The notes under the pieces: generated by a model
Databases searched by the model: none
The model's input: the letters and a program-made list of their open reading frames with translations, nothing else
What the model was told of the DNA's origin: nothing
Assembly: GCA_950022295.1 (NCBI GenBank)
Contig: OX465597.1
Coordinates: 190,091,016-190,155,015, forward strand
Length of the DNA stretch: 64,000 nt
Direction of reading: 5' to 3'
DNA from: Bromus sterilis
Taxonomy: Eukaryota; Streptophyta; Magnoliopsida; Poales; Poaceae
Position numbers and translations under genes: made by a program
Shown here: positions 22,977 to 35,405 of the stretch, in pieces
Layout of the letters: each line of letters begins with the position of its first letter
Numbering within the stretch: position 1 is the first letter of the stretch

Positions 22977-24014
22977 GGTTAGCAGAAATAGAAAACACAC
23001 AGAAATATGATCCTACTTCTACTAATGGGATGTGGGGTGGTGGAAAGCACAAATCCGTCAAGCTTTTCTTTCGTTCTTACCGATTCTTACCTAGCAGCAG
23101 GTGGTGATGTACAACCAACGGGTCAAAACTCTCAGAGATGTTGTAGAGCGATGGCCAGGAGGTGTCAACCGCACGAAGTAGAATATATGTGGAGCTGTAG
23201 GTAGGCTTGACAAATATGGTAGCAAAACCTGTTGTAATCAAAACAGAGATGCAAAGTTGAATAAACACTCAACGTCGGTACTGTGCTGATCCTAGGCTAG
23301 ACCGTACTAGAGACGCGAGCCTAAAACACTAACGAAAGCACGACGCGGCACGTAATCAACTGAGAAGCACACTCTGAAAAAAAAATTCTCTTTTTTTTTC
23401 TTTTTTTTTTTGCGATGCGGGACTGCGGTGGCTGAATAAGTGCGAAAAAATCACTATGGTGGCGAACGTCTCAAAATGAGTTTCTGGACCTAAGGAACGT
23501 ATGGGCACGAAATTTCTTTACCCCCGAATTTTTTTTTTTTTTGGAAATCACCTCCTACGTACGACAAAAGATTGGTGAAATCCGACTCTAATCAAATCAA
23601 AACTAATTTGGCTACGGAGAGATCACAAACCGAACAGGTGATGGAACTCAACTCAGATTGGTAGGTCGTGGTGCTGTATATGGACTCGACTTGGCGGAAC
23701 GTGGTGGTGTATCTGGACTCGGATTGGCGGAAACGTGGCGGTGTACTACTGTGCGGCGGCGGTGTGACAAACTGTGATCAGAACTAGAAACTCTAAGGGA
23801 ACTAGACGCTAAGATCAGCAACTCGACACAATGATGCAACCGCAAATTCAACAAAGCAAACTACTGTAAAGAAAACTGGACAAAGGCTCGGACTGTTTTG
23901 GGATGTGATGATCTAACCCTAATTTTTTTTTGGCTTTTTCGTGGACTGTAGGTATGAAGAACAGAACCAATCTAGACTACGAAAACTGGTAAATCTCACC
24001 GAGCAACCTGGAAA
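22977..24014 (-). other. 5' leader of element C
   Basis: Same layout as the A leader, with homopolymer tracts at 23378-23412 and 23526-23542, the 33-bp repeat at 23662-23745, and the leader GTAAG motif near 23090. No gene. Confidence 0.8.
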
Positions 24015-24024
24015 TCTGATACCA
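24015..24024 (-). other. Primer binding site of element C (tRNA-Met)
   Basis: TGGTATCAGA on the minus strand, two bases from the LTR. Confidence 0.85.
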
Positions 24025-24026
24025 CT

Positions 24027-24942
24027 TGATAGAGGCGAAGGTGTCCCGATGTTTCGATGAGATGGTGGAGATCGAATATGGTGGAGACGACTTTCACGAT
24101 CCGACTACGAACGTGCGAAGACGTTGCGCCTTAGCGATCGCTAAACCAACTCCGAGAGGTTATTGATCCCGCGGATGCACGATCAACCTGACCACGAAGG
24201 TCTAATTCCTGCAAGCAATCGAAGAACAAGCAAGAACTAAGAATTGCAATCTGGATATTGCGAATATAATATGAATGATTACGAAAGTTGGGGTTCCAAT
24301 GAGGTCTTGGCCTGGTCGGATGACACAAACGAAGAGCTCGAAGTTGCGGCTATGGCTAACTTAAATCTAATTAAAACCCAAGTCTAAACGACGCCCTAAG
24401 GGCTGTATATATGGGGGAACAGAGGGGAATTTCGTGGCCCCTTGGAGGAGGGGTCCGAAAACAACCCTAACTCGGTTTCCCCACACATACGGACTCTAAA
24501 AAATAGCCTATTAAGTGTATTTCGAAACTACATGGGCCTGGCCCAATAATAAGGTGACGCAGCACCTATAATAACCCTTGGACGAAAATATTAATGTGGC
24601 GTCTTGTGTCTCTCGTCCAGGTCTTCATGCACGCCTTATGGTGGCCTCAAAGTGCGAAAATCACCACTGGAAGCTCCATTGTCCTTTCCCGCGCGCACAC
24701 CTCCTTCTCCATGCTTGATCCCGCTCCAATGACCATCCTTCTTATCCATGCTAGGTCCTTCATTCATAAGACAAACAAAAGTATCTAATTTAGGCAGCAT
24801 CATATGTTCCTGAACATTAGAAGGATTCGCAAGAAACGAAAGTACCTGATAATTTAGTTGACGTGCGCGTGCTCTAGTAACTGGTCCAGTATGTGTAGTT
24901 GGTGAAGATGTGGGTGTAACATTAGTAGAGATGTCCTCATCA
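24027..24942 (-). repeat. Type 1 LTR, 5' LTR of element C
   Basis: Complete 916 bp, of the subfamily of the solo LTR at 16123 and not of its partner at 17277. Confidence 0.93.
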
Positions 24943-25321
24943 AAAACCGTGTTGAAAACAATACACGTGTGCTTGTAGGTCATGAACAACATGATTTATG
25001 TGATAGTTATATTCTTGATGTTGTTCATGATGCTACTGAAAATTACTTTGACAGAGGAAAGTTTGGTGGTAGAAATTCCATGTTACAAAAACACCTCTCT
25101 TCATGTTGAAAGTTTTGAAGTTGTTCTTGTTCTACCTTCCTATGCATGTCACTTTGTGCTTCTTTGATTTATTTTCTTACAAGATGCCTATGCATAGGAA
25201 GTGGGTTAGGCTTAAATTTGTTTCACATTTGCTTCTTGATGCTCTCTTTTGCTTCAATTCTTATTCTCTTGTGAGCATCTTTCATAATCTTTAAGCCTAG
25301 CTAATGGCTTTCAAGAAGCGC
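24943..25321 (+). mobile_element. Element K (Athila/Fatima-like Gypsy), 3' internal region, part 1
   Basis: AT-rich sequence that continues after element D at 33835. The segment ending in GCTAATGGCTTTCAAGAAGC and then reading GGGAGGCAGCCCGC beyond D is the kind of sequence found downstream of pol in Triticeae Athila-type elements, as I recall. Short frames here (24982-25167, 25103-25294) are not convincing genes. The rest of K to the left is missing at the element C boundary. Confidence 0.6.
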
Positions 25322-26237
25322 TGATGAGGACATCCCTACTAATGTTACACCCATACCCTCACCAACTACACATACTGGACCAGTTACTAGAGCACGTGCA
25401 CGTCAACTAAATTATCAGGTACTTTCGTTTCTTGCGAATCCTTCTATTGTTCATGAACATATGATGCTGCCTAAATTAGATACTTTTGTTTTTCTTATGA
25501 ATGAAGGACCTAGCATGGACACGAAGGATGGTCATTGGAGCGGGATCAAGAATGGAGAAGAAGGTGCGCGCGGGGGAAAGTACAGTGGAGTTTCCAGTGG
25601 GGATTTTCGCACGTTGAAGCCACCATAAGGCATGCATGAAGGCTTGGACGGAATACACGAGATGCCACTTCATTATTTTCGTCCAAGAGCAATTATAGGT
25701 GCTGCGTCACCTTAATATTGGGCTGGGCCCATGTAATTTCGAAATACCACATTATAGGCTGTTTTTAGAGTCCGTATGTGTGGGGAAACCGAGTTAGGGT
25801 TGTTTTCGGACCCCACCTCCAAGGGGTCACGAAAATCCCCTCTGTTCCCCCATATATACAGCCCTTAGGGCGTCGTTTAGACTTGGGTTTTAATTAGATA
25901 TAAGTTAGCCATAGCCGCAACTTCGAGCTCTTCGTTTGTGTCATCCGACCAGGCCAAGACCTCATTGGAACCCCAACTTTCGTAATCATTCATCTTATAT
26001 TCGCAATATCCAGATTGCAATTCTTAGTTCTTGCTTGTTCTTCGATTGCTTGCAGGAATTAGACCTTCGTGGTCAGGTTGATCGTGCATCCGCGGGATCA
26101 ATAACCTCTCGGAGTTGGTTTAGCGATCGCTAAGGCGCAACGTCTTCGCACGTTCGTAGTCGGATCGTGAAAGTTGCCTCCACCATAATCGATCTCCACC
26201 ATCTCATCGAAACATCGGGACACCTTCGCCTCTATCA
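25322..26237 (+). repeat. Type 1 LTR, 5' LTR of element D
   Basis: TGATGAGGACAT to CGCCTCTATCA. The first about 300 bp carry the coding tail (stop near 25626). TATATA at 25853-25858. Confidence 0.96.
25853..25858 (+). promoter_or_regulatory. TATA box of the type 1 LTR
   Basis: CATATATACAGCCC is conserved in nearly all type 1 LTRs here, about 530 bp into the LTR, with GC-rich sequence on either side. Likely start of R about 25-30 bp downstream. Confidence 0.65.
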
Positions 26238-26239
26238 AG

Positions 26240-26249
26240 TGGTATCAGA
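26240..26249 (+). other. Primer binding site of element D (tRNA-Met)
   Basis: TGGTATCAGA, two bases after the LTR. Confidence 0.88.
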
Positions 26250-26727
26250 TTTCCAGGTTGCTCGGTGAGATTTACCAGTTTTCATAGTCTAGATTGGTTC
26301 TGTTCTTCATACCTACAGTCCAAGAAAAAGCCAACAAAAAAAAATTAGGGTTAGATCATCACGTCCCAAGACAGTCCTAGCCTTTGTCCAGTTTTCTTTT
26401 CAGTACTTGCTTTGTTGAATTTACGGTTGCATCGTTGTGTCAAGTTGCTGATCTTAGCGTCTAGTTCCCTTAGAGTTTCGAGTTCTGATCACAGTTTGCC
26501 ACGTCGCCGCCGCACCAGTAGTCATCCTACCACGTTCCGCCAATCCGAGTCCAGATACACCACCACGTTCCGCCAAGGAGAGTCCATATACACCACCACG
26601 TCTCACGAGTCCGAGTTGAGTTCCACCATCAGTACGGTTCCTGATATCCCCGTAGCCAGAATAGTTTTGAGTTGATTAGAGTCGGATTTCACCAATCTTT
26701 TGTCGTACGTAGAAGAGGGTGATTTCC

Positions 26728-26758
<31 letters not shown>

Positions 26759-27177
26759 AGAGAAAAAAAATTCAGAGTGTGCTTCACAGTTGTTACGTGC
26801 CGCGTCGTGCTTTCGTTGGTGTTTTAGGCTCGCGTCTCTAGTACGGTCTAGCCTAGGATCAGCACAGTACCGACGTTGAGTGTTTATTCAGCTTTGCATC
26901 TCTGTTTTGATTACTGTTGAGTTTTTCCTACCATACTTGTCAGCCTTCCTACAGCTCCACATATATTCTACATCGTGCGTTTTGACACCTCCTGGCCATC
27001 GCTCTACCATATCTCTGAGAGTTTTGACCCGTTGGTTGTACATCACCACCTGCTGCTAGGTAAGAATCGGTAAGAACGTAAGAAAAGCTTGACGGATTTG
27101 TGCTTTCCACCACCCCACATCCATCCCATTAGTAGAAGTAGGATCATATTCCTGTGTGTTTTCTATTTCTGCTAACC
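26250..27177 (+). other. 5' leader of element D
   Basis: Carries a diverged form of the 33-bp repeat (26522-26618), a poly(A) run at about 26729-26755, and an AGGTAAGAA motif at 27058-27066 that looks like a splice donor and is conserved in type 2 leaders. The frame at 26412-26675 is chance: it does not persist in other copies. Confidence 0.8.
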
Positions 27178-28998
27178 ATGCCAGGATCACATGATGAAGT
27201 GGCGCGGGATGCACCCGATTGGGAGAACATGACAAACAAGGAGTTACATGATAAATTTGCACGTATGATGTCTCAACAGGTGCAGGACATCGAGACCAGA
27301 TTTACAGAGGCGATTGATGGCGTGGAGAAAATGATCGACACCAAGCTCGACGCCAAGTTTACTGAGTTGATCGCACGCCTACCTTCAGCACAGCCACAGC
27401 CACCGCCACTACCACGTGCACGACGTATTCTGTTTCCGGGAGGACAAGCTGCTGGTATTGGTGCTCCTCCTACTGCTGCAGTTGCTGCTACTGCTGCTGC
27501 TGCTGCTTCTGACGTCGCCCAGGACGACAACTACGAGGGTGATTACGAGGAGGAGGTGGAACAGGAAGCGGCCTATGAGCAGCCAGCTGGACGTCCACGT
27601 CCCAACATTCGCCACGGTCGACACCAACCACCCCCTCAGGTACGCGATGATGAACATGTGCCTAAACTTAAATTGAATCTTAAGCCGTTTGAGGGTAGAT
27701 ATATTCCTGATGCTTATCTTACTTGGGAGTTAGAAACTGAACAACGTTTTACATGTTTACAATATCCTGAGAATAGACGTGTTACTGCTGCTGTTTGTGA
27801 ATTCACGGGCTTTGCATCTATTTGGTGGTCTGAACATTGTAGATTGCATGCTAATAATATTCCAACTACTTGGGCTGCTTTAAAAGATGCTATGCGTACT
27901 CGCTGGGTTCCTCCTTATTATCAACGTGAATTGTTACAAAAATTACAGCGTTTGAGACAAGGAAAAAATTCTGTAGAGGAATATTATCAAGAATTACAAA
28001 CTGGATTGATTAGATGTGGCCTAGTAGAGGATAATGAAGCTATGCTTGCACGTTTTATGGGTGGCTTAAACAGGGAGATACAAACTATTCTAGAATACAA
28101 GGACTTTGCTACTATCACTCGTTTGTTTCATCTTGCTTGTAAAGCTGAACGTGAAGTGCAGGATCGACAGGCCGCTACGAGACCTAACTTTTCTGCAGGA
28201 AGAAATACATCATGGACATCGCGTGGAGCTTCTACATCCACACGTCCTGCTGCGCCACCATCTACTTCAGCCGCTCATTCTTACAGGGAGCCACCAAAAC
28301 AGCCAGCGCCACCATTCAAGGGTGCACAGAGTGGTCCAGCGGCGAGTTCTTCTTCCTCCATGGCGTCCACAGGGCAAGCACGAGATCGTGATATTAAATG
28401 TCGCAGGTGCCAAGGTGGAGGTCACTTCGCAAAAGACTGTCCCTCCAAGCGTGTGATGACTATTACGGCGGATGGTGGGTATGAGTCAGCGAGTGACTAT
28501 GATGAGGAGACTCTAGTTCTCATTGCTCATGAGGAACAGGGTGCCCATGATGATGCTCATGATATAGAGTATATGACTCCTGATGATGCAGATAAATATG
28601 CTAGTTTGGTTGCTCAACGTGTATTAAGTGTGCAGGTAACGAAGGCCGAGCAAAACCAGAGGCATAATTTGTTCCACACAAAGGGAGTGGTGAAAGAACG
28701 TTCGGTTCGCATCATCATTGACGGAGGGAGTTGCAACAACTTGGCTAGCATGGAGTTGGTGGAGAAGCTATCTCTCACCACAAGACCACACCCCCATCCG
28801 TACTATATTCAGTGGTTTAACAATAGTGGTAAGATTAAGGTAACACGTTCTGTTCGTGTGCACTTTAGCATTGCTGCATATGCTGATTATTTGATTGTGA
28901 TGTGGTACCCATGCAAGCATGCTCTCTTTTACTTGGTAGACCATGGCAATTTGATAGGAATGTTGTACACCATGGTAGGACAAATCAGTTTACTCTAG
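27178..28998 (+). pseudogene. gag: gag and start of protease, element D
   Basis: Starts at ATG 27178 (MPGSHDE). Order: N-terminal coiled region, Pro/Ala linker, acidic segment, capsid core with WW and YYQRELLQKLQRLRQG, CCHC knuckle near 28399-28440, protease DGGS near 28720. A one-base deletion at 28890/28891 shifts the frame in the protease and it closes at 28998. Gag itself (about 430 residues) is undamaged and could still form particles. Confidence 0.9.
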
Positions 28999-31207
28999 TT
29001 CATCAGGATAAAAATATTTCTTTACTTCCTATGTCTCCTGAACAAATTGTGAAAGATGATCTTGCTAGAGCTAGTAAAGCTAAACAGGAGAAAAATAAGA
29101 GTGAAAATGAGATAGCAGCTAAAGAATTTGAGCAACAACATAAGACTAATAGCAAATCTTCTTCTGTTGTTTCTAATGAAATTAAATTGACTAGTCCAAC
29201 TTTGCTTGCTACTAAGGTTGATATTTCGGATTTGGATGTTAGTCAATATGTGTGCTATGCTTTTGTGTGCAAAGAAGCCTTGTTTTCATTTGAGGAATTG
29301 CCTCCTTCTTTGCCTCCTGTTGTCACTGACCTTTTGCAGGAGTTTATTGACGTCTTTCCACAAGACGTACCACAGGGATTACCACCTATTCGAGGGATTG
29401 AGCATCAGATTGACTTAATTCCCGGTGCTTCGCTGCCCAACCGTGCGCCATACCGTACCAATCCGGAGGAGACGAAGGAGATTCAGCGTCAAGTACAAGA
29501 GCTACTCGACAAAGGTTACATACGTGAATCCCTTAGTCCTTGTGCTGTTCCTGTTATATTAGTGCCTAAAAAGGATGGAACATGGCGTATGTGTGTTGAT
29601 TGTCGAGCCATTAATAATATTACTATTCGTTATCGTCATCCTATTCCTAGGCTAGATGATATGCTTGATGAATTAAGTGGCTCTACCATGTTTTCCAAAG
29701 TTGATTTGCGTAGTGGATACCATCAAATTCGCATGAAATTAGGGGATGAATGGAAAACGGCATTTAAAACTAAGTTTGGATTATATGAGTGGTTAGTCAT
29801 GCCTTTTGGGTTAACTAATGCACCTAGCACTTTTATGAGATTAATGAACGAGGTTTTACGTGCTTTCATTGGACGATTTGTGGTAGTCTATTTTGATGAT
29901 ATACTGATTTATAGCAAATCTTTGGAGGAACATTTGGATCATTTACGTGCTGTTTTTATTGCTCTACGTAATGCACGTTTATTTGGTAACCTTGGGAAGT
30001 GCACCTTTTGCACCGACCGAGTGTCGTTTCTTGGCTATGTTGTTACTCTGCAGGGAATTGAAGTTGATCATGCCAAGATCGAGGCAATTGAGAGTTGGCC
30101 GCAGCCCAAAAGGGTCACACAAGATAAGTTAACACATGCTCCTTTGCTCCAACTTCCTGATTTTAATAAGACTTTTGAGCTTGAATGCGATGCTAGTGGG
30201 ATTGGTTTGGGAGGTGTGTTATTACAAGATGCTAAACCTGTTGCATACTTTTCTGAAAAATTGAGTGGGCCTAGTCTGAACTATTCTACTTATGATAAGG
30301 AATTATATGCTCTTGTTCGGACATTAGAAACTTGGCAACATTATTTATGGCCCAAAGAATTTGTTATACATTCTGATCATGAATCTTTGAAACACATAAG
30401 AAGTCAAGCAAAACTTAATCGTAGACATGCTAAGTGGGTTGAATTTATTGAGACTTTCCCTTATGTCATTAAACACAAGAAGGGGAAAGATAATATTATT
30501 GCTGATGCTTTGTCTCGTCGTTATACTATGCTTTCACAACTTGACTTCAAGATATTCGGTTTAGAGACAATCAAAGAACAATATGTAAATGATGCGGAAT
30601 TTAAAGATGTATTGCAGAATTGTAGAGAGGGTAGAACATGGAACAAGTTTGTGCTTAATGATGGATTTGTGTTCCGTTCTAACAAGCTATGCATTCCAGC
30701 TAGCTCTATTCGTCTTTTGTTGTTGCAGGAGGCGCATGGAGGAGGATTAATGGGACATTTTGGCGTGAAAAAGACGGAGGACGTACTTGCTACACATTTC
30801 TTTTGGCCAAAGATGAGACGGGATTTTGAGCGTTTTGTTGCTCGCTGCACTACATGTCAAAAAGCTAAGTCACGACTCAATCCTCATGGTTTATACATGC
30901 CTTTACCTGTACCTAGTGTTCCGTGGGAGGACATATCCATGGACTTTGTTTTAGGCTTGCCTCGAACAAAGAAGGGGAGGGATAGCATATTTGTTGTCGT
31001 GGATAGATTTTCTAAGATGGCACATTTTATACCATGTCATAAAAGCGATGATGCTGCTAATGTTGCTGATTTATTCTTTGGAGAGATTATTCGTTTACAT
31101 GGTGTGCCCAATACTATTGTCTCGGATCGTGATACTAAGTTTCTTAGCCATTTTTGGAGATGCTTATGGGCTAAGTTGGGGACTAAACTACTTTTTAGTA
31201 CTACATG
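28902..31207 (+). pseudogene. pol: RT-RNase H-integrase part of element D
   Basis: Picks up the polyprotein in the other frame. RT motifs are present through YFDD (near 29893) and FLGYVV. An in-frame deletion of about 147 bp at 30120-30126 removes the stretch between RT and RNase H (49 residues). RNase H motifs (ECDASGIGLGG, HSDHESL), integrase zinc finger and the first two catalytic Asp follow. At 31208 the type 2 solo LTR begins; the frame runs on into it to 31778. Confidence 0.88.
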
Positions 31208-32318
31208 TGATGAGGACATGACTACCATAGTTACAGCCACAACCCCTGCTAATATACCTACTGGACCAATTACTAGAGATCGTGCACACCAATTACATTA
31301 TCAGGTACTTTCGCTTCTTGGTAATGTTTCTAATGTTCATGTGAATATGATGCTGCCTAACGTCGATATATTTCTGTTGCTGACAAATGAAGGACCTAGC
31401 ATGGACAAGAAGGATGAGCATTGGAGCATGTTCAAGCATGAAGATGATGAGGACATAATTATCATGGATATGACCATTAATTCCTCTATATTTGATCAAG
31501 AAATGAAGTCAATACAAAGGGACATGATTGTGTGCTGTACAAGAAGTTATTTCACGTCACTTTTGGCCCAAGAGAAGATAGAGACCAAGTCTTTCACGTC
31601 ATGGACTCAGATTCGGACTGCAGAGATATACCCAACTTCAAACAGCCGCCGTTTCTACATACGAACTCCAAATTGGGTGATTCTTTTTTCTGGTGATAGC
31701 TTATCTCGTCTAGTTTCCAACGCAATTGGTTTCACCTTCAAATTCCTTCGGAGCGTGGAGATATTGCGAAAACGGTGAGACCCGGCAGTAGAATCCGAAT
31801 CAAAGTCCAACTCAATAGGTGTTGCATCACCTCCACATGGGCCCAAGTGCCTTGTACGACCTAGGTTTAGTTTTAGGACTCCTTGGGACGTCCTTCCACC
31901 CCCTTGGCCTCCACCCTTTAGTCCTATATAAGTAGATCAACCCCTAGGGTTTTTCTTTGGATTTCTTTTAGTTAAAAAGACTGCTTAGCTAATTGCTGCA
32001 TCTTCGTGTACTCGGTTTGTGTCCAACGACCAGATCAAGACCGCTTTCGGAATCCCAACTTTATTCATACTTCATCTACATATTCGCAATATTCAGATTG
32101 CTTTATCATAGTTCTTGCTTGTTCTTCGATTGCTTGCAGGCACTAGACCTTCGTGGTCAGGTTGATCGTGCTCCGACGTGGTCAATAACCTCCGGAGATT
32201 GGTTTAGCGATTGCTAAGGCGCGACGTTGTTGCACGTTCGTAGTCGGATCGTCAGAGTCGTCTCCACCAAATCGATAGTTATCTCTCATCGAAAGATCGG
32301 GACACCCCGCCTCTATCA
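31208..32318 (+). mobile_element. Type 2 solo LTR inside element D, TSD ACATG
   Basis: 1111 bp, TGATGAGGACATGACT to CCGCCTCTATCA, flanked by ACATG at 31203-31207 and 32319-32323. Its U3 coding tail is cut by a TGA near 31776 that is absent in element E. Splits the integrase gene of D between its second Asp and the Glu. Confidence 0.95.
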
Positions 32319-32323
32319 ACATG

Positions 32324-33220
32324 TCATCCCCAAACTGATGGACAAACTGAAGTGGTCAATAGGACATTGTCTACTATGCTTAGGGCTGTTTTAAAAAGTA
32401 ACTTGAAACTGTGGGAAGAATGTTTACCTCATATTGAATTTGCTTATAATCGTTCAGTGCATTCTACCACTAAAATGTGCCCTTTTGAGATTGTTTATGG
32501 TTTTCTACCTCGTGCACCTATTGATTTGCTGCCTCTTCCATCTTCGGAGAAGGTTAATTTGATGCTAAGCAACGTGCTGAATTGATATTAAAAATGCATG
32601 AGTTAACTAAAGAAAACATTGAGCGCATGAATGCTGGTGATAGGGGTCGAAAGCATGTTGTGTTTGAACCAGGAGATCTTGTTTGGTTACATCTACGTAA
32701 AGATAGGTTTCCTGATTTGCGCAAGTCTAAGTTAATGCCACGAGCTGATGGTCCCTTTAAGGTTTTACAGAAAATTAATGATAATGCATATAAACTTGAG
32801 CTACCTGCAGATTTTGGGGTTAGTCCCACATTTAACATTGCAGATTTGAAACCTTATTTGGGAGATGATGATGAGCTTCCGTCGAGGACGACTTCAATTC
32901 AAGAAGGGGAGGATGATGAGGACATCCCTACTAATGTTACACCCATACCCTCACCAACTACACATACTGGACCAGTTACTAGAGCACGTGCACGTCAACT
33001 AAATTATCAGGTACTTTCGTTTCTTGCGAATCCTTCTATTGTTCATGAACATATGATGCTGCCTAAATTAGATACTTTTGTTTTGCTTATGAATGAAGGA
33101 CCTAGCATGGACACGAAGGATGGTCATTGGAGTGGGATCAAGAATGGAGAAGAAGGTGCGCGCGGGGGAAAGTACAGTGGAGTTTCCAGTGGGGATTTTC
33201 GCACGTTGAAGCCACCATAA
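32324..33220 (+). pseudogene. pol: Integrase end of element D, broken
   Basis: Catalytic Glu region (QTEVVNRT) follows the solo LTR. A one-base deletion near 32558 shifts the frame, so two overlapping frames (to 32585 and from 32582) cover the rest. A 15-bp in-frame loss near 32636 removes five residues in the C-terminal domain. GPF motif near 32749. The frame ends at 33220 inside the 3' LTR. Confidence 0.85.
32901..32913 (+). other. Polypurine tract of element D
   Basis: AAGAAGGGGAGGA directly before the 3' LTR; it is inside the polyprotein frame. Confidence 0.88.
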
Positions 33221-33829
33221 GGCATGCATGAAGGCTTGGACGGAATACACGAGATGCCACTTCATTATTTTCGTCCAAGAGCAATTATAGGTGCTGCGTC
33301 ACCTTAATATTGGGCTGGGCCCATGTAATTTCGAAATACCACATTATAGGCTATTTTTAGAGTCCGTATGTGTGGGGAAACCGAGTTAGGGTTGTTTTCG
33401 GACCCCACCTCCAAGGGGTCACGAAAATCCCCTCTGTTCCCCCATATATACAGCCCTTAGGGCGTCGTTTAGACTTGGGTTTTAATTAGATATAAGTTAG
33501 CCATAGCCGCAACTTCGAGCTCTTCGTTTGTGTCATCCGACCAGGCCAAGACCTCATTGGAACCCCAACTTTCGTAATCATTCATCTTATATTCGCAATA
33601 TCCAGATTGCAATTCTTAGTTCTTGCTTGTTCTTCGATTGCTTGCAGGAATTAGACCTTCGTGGTCAGGTTGATCGTGCATCCGCGGGATCAATAACCTC
33701 TCGGAGTTGGTTTAGCGATCGCTAAGGCGCAACGTCTTCGCACGTTCGTAGTCGGATCGTGAAAGTTGCCTCCACCATAATCGATCTCCACCATCTCATC
33801 GAAACATCGGGACACCTTCGCCTCTATCA
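32914..33829 (+). repeat. Type 1 LTR, 3' LTR of element D
   Basis: 916 bp; three substitutions from the 5' LTR, counted by eye. Confidence 0.96.
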
Positions 33830-33834
33830 AGCGC

Positions 33835-35405
33835 TTTCGGGAGGCAGCCCGCAACGAATTTAGGTTTTTTTTTTTGCTTTTTCTGTGTCTTGATGTTTGC
33901 TACTACTGTAGCAACATCATTGTATCTTTATTTTTCAGCTTTGTGCCAAGTTATAGCCTCTTATGGTAAGGGAAGCAAAAGCTGTCCAGAAAACAGATTC
34001 TGTCCCTTGACAGAAAAATTCGAATCAAATCACCAGATCATCTTTTTGATCTGAATTGTTTTGGCGGCGTGCTCTATACAATTGTGAAACTTCCGTATGT
34101 TCTGAGTTTTTTGATTTGAGTTGCAGAAGTGCCCCTAAAAAATTCTTTACCACCTGCTGTTCTGTTTTTCACAGATTCTGCCACGTTTTGTCTCTCCTAA
34201 CTTTTGCAAACCTTAAGCTTGCTTTTTCTTTGCAAAAACTTTTTGGCACTCTTGAGAAACAGTAGCTCTTGAAGAATATCTTTATATCCAGTGGGGAAAA
34301 ATTATTTTATTAAGGGTACTAACCTCTCTAATCAGCTTATGATGAGTTATGTATGAAGGGAGTTTTCAAGTGTGCGATGGAAGATGATGAAAGAAGATCC
34401 AGGAGTGTCAAGCGCTCAAGCTTGGGGATGCCCCCATGCATCCCCAATAAATATTCAAGGAGACTCAAGCGTCTAAGCTTGGGGATTCCCCCGTGCATCC
34501 CCTTCTCCATCAACAATCATCAGTTCGTCCTTCGTCTCATTATATTTTTATCACTTCATGCGTTATGTGCTATGCTTGGAGCGTCTCGCTCTTAGGTTTT
34601 ATTTTTAGTTTTCTTTAGCTTTGCTTGCTGTTCATAACAAGTTAGATCCCATCTTACTTTGTGTGGGAGAGAAACATGCTCCACTTTCAAAATTTAGAAC
34701 ACATCATAGGATTTTTCCTGCTTATCTTTTTGCATTTGTGTGTTCTTTATCTTTTCATAGCTAATGCCATGTTTAGTCTTAATCTTAGTTTGTCTTTAGC
34801 AAGAGCCTTGGCTTTTTCTTAGTTTGTTGCTGGAACTCTTTTTAGTTTTCATGTTTATCTTGTTAAAGAGAGTTGGTTTTTGCACTGAGTTGTGTCTTGT
34901 CTTGAGAGTAGGTAATTGAGTTGCTATTTTCTTCTAGTAGTAACTTGCAAGAGTTTTGAGGTATTGGTATGAGTAATGTTTGAACTTTTGGTGTCAAGAG
35001 CTCTAGCCTATTAGTGATAGGTGTCGTATTTTGGGCAATCCGTGTGTATTTTCAAAACCTACAAAACTAGTTGAGAACTCTAGCTACTAGATGGAACACT
35101 ACTCTTCTGAGGGGTCGAATATCAGAGAACACTCACGTACCATGAGTCGAGGATGCGCAAGGATAACCAAACCCCCATACACTCCTCCTCGGGGTACTTG
35201 TCTCTTTGTGAACCTCCTTATTAGATTGAGAGTTACCGATAATAAGTGCATGAGTTCTTCGGACTAATGTAAGTATTGAAAGTTGACACTTCCACCTTCC
35301 CATATTTTGCTAGCCTCTCCCGTGCCGTGCATTGCCTTCTTCTCACTTTGAGAGTTGGTGTCCACCTTCGTCGGTACTTCCAAACCCTTGGCATGATACA
35401 CTCTG
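33835..35405 (+). mobile_element. Element K, 3' internal region, part 2
   Basis: Continues part 1. AT-rich, non-coding. Contains two AAGCTTGGGGAT motifs with C-rich downstream sequence (about 34420-34505), a mark of the 3' region of Triticeae Athila-type elements as I recall. The 80-codon frame at 34353 is not supported as a gene. Interrupted at 35405 by element E. Confidence 0.62.

Larger units (their letters stand above)
17277..24942 (-). mobile_element. Element C: near-complete type 1 (CRM-like) retrotransposon, chimeric ends
   Basis: Full set of parts on the minus strand: 5' LTR (24027-24942), PBS, leader, gag-pol, polypurine tract and 3' LTR (17277-18192). One stop codon interrupts gag-pol. 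Flanks do not match: ACTTC on the left in the J array, AAAAC on the right in element K. The LTRs differ in subfamily: the left one has TATAATTGCTCTTGGACG, the right one has TATAATAACCCTTGGACG. Confidence 0.9.
25322..33829 (+). mobile_element. Element D: full-length type 1 (CRM-like) retrotransposon, TSD AGCGC
   Basis: 5' LTR 25322-26237 and 3' LTR 32914-33829, both 916 bp. By eye I count three substitutions between them, so insertion was recent. Target-site duplication AGCGC at 25317-25321 and 33830-33834. PBS and polypurine tract are present. Coding region is broken by two one-base deletions, an in-frame 147-bp loss and an inserted type 2 solo LTR (31208-32318). Without the solo LTR and one copy of its target duplication the element is about 7.4 kb. 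Confidence 0.96.

Noticed and set aside
25936..26133. A 65-codon frame repeated in most type 1 LTRs (also at 4858, 10003, 17381, 24131, 33528, 56756)
   Set aside because: It recurs only because the LTR recurs. It lies in the LTR region downstream of the TATA box and shows no protein feature.
26729..26760. Poly(A) run that might mark a SINE or processed copy
   Set aside because: Homopolymer runs of varying length occur at the same place in the leader of all type 1 copies; no flanking duplication.
28880..28905. Possible programmed frameshift between gag and pol in D
   Set aside because: Elements C and G read through the same site in one frame, so the one-base loss in D is a mutation.
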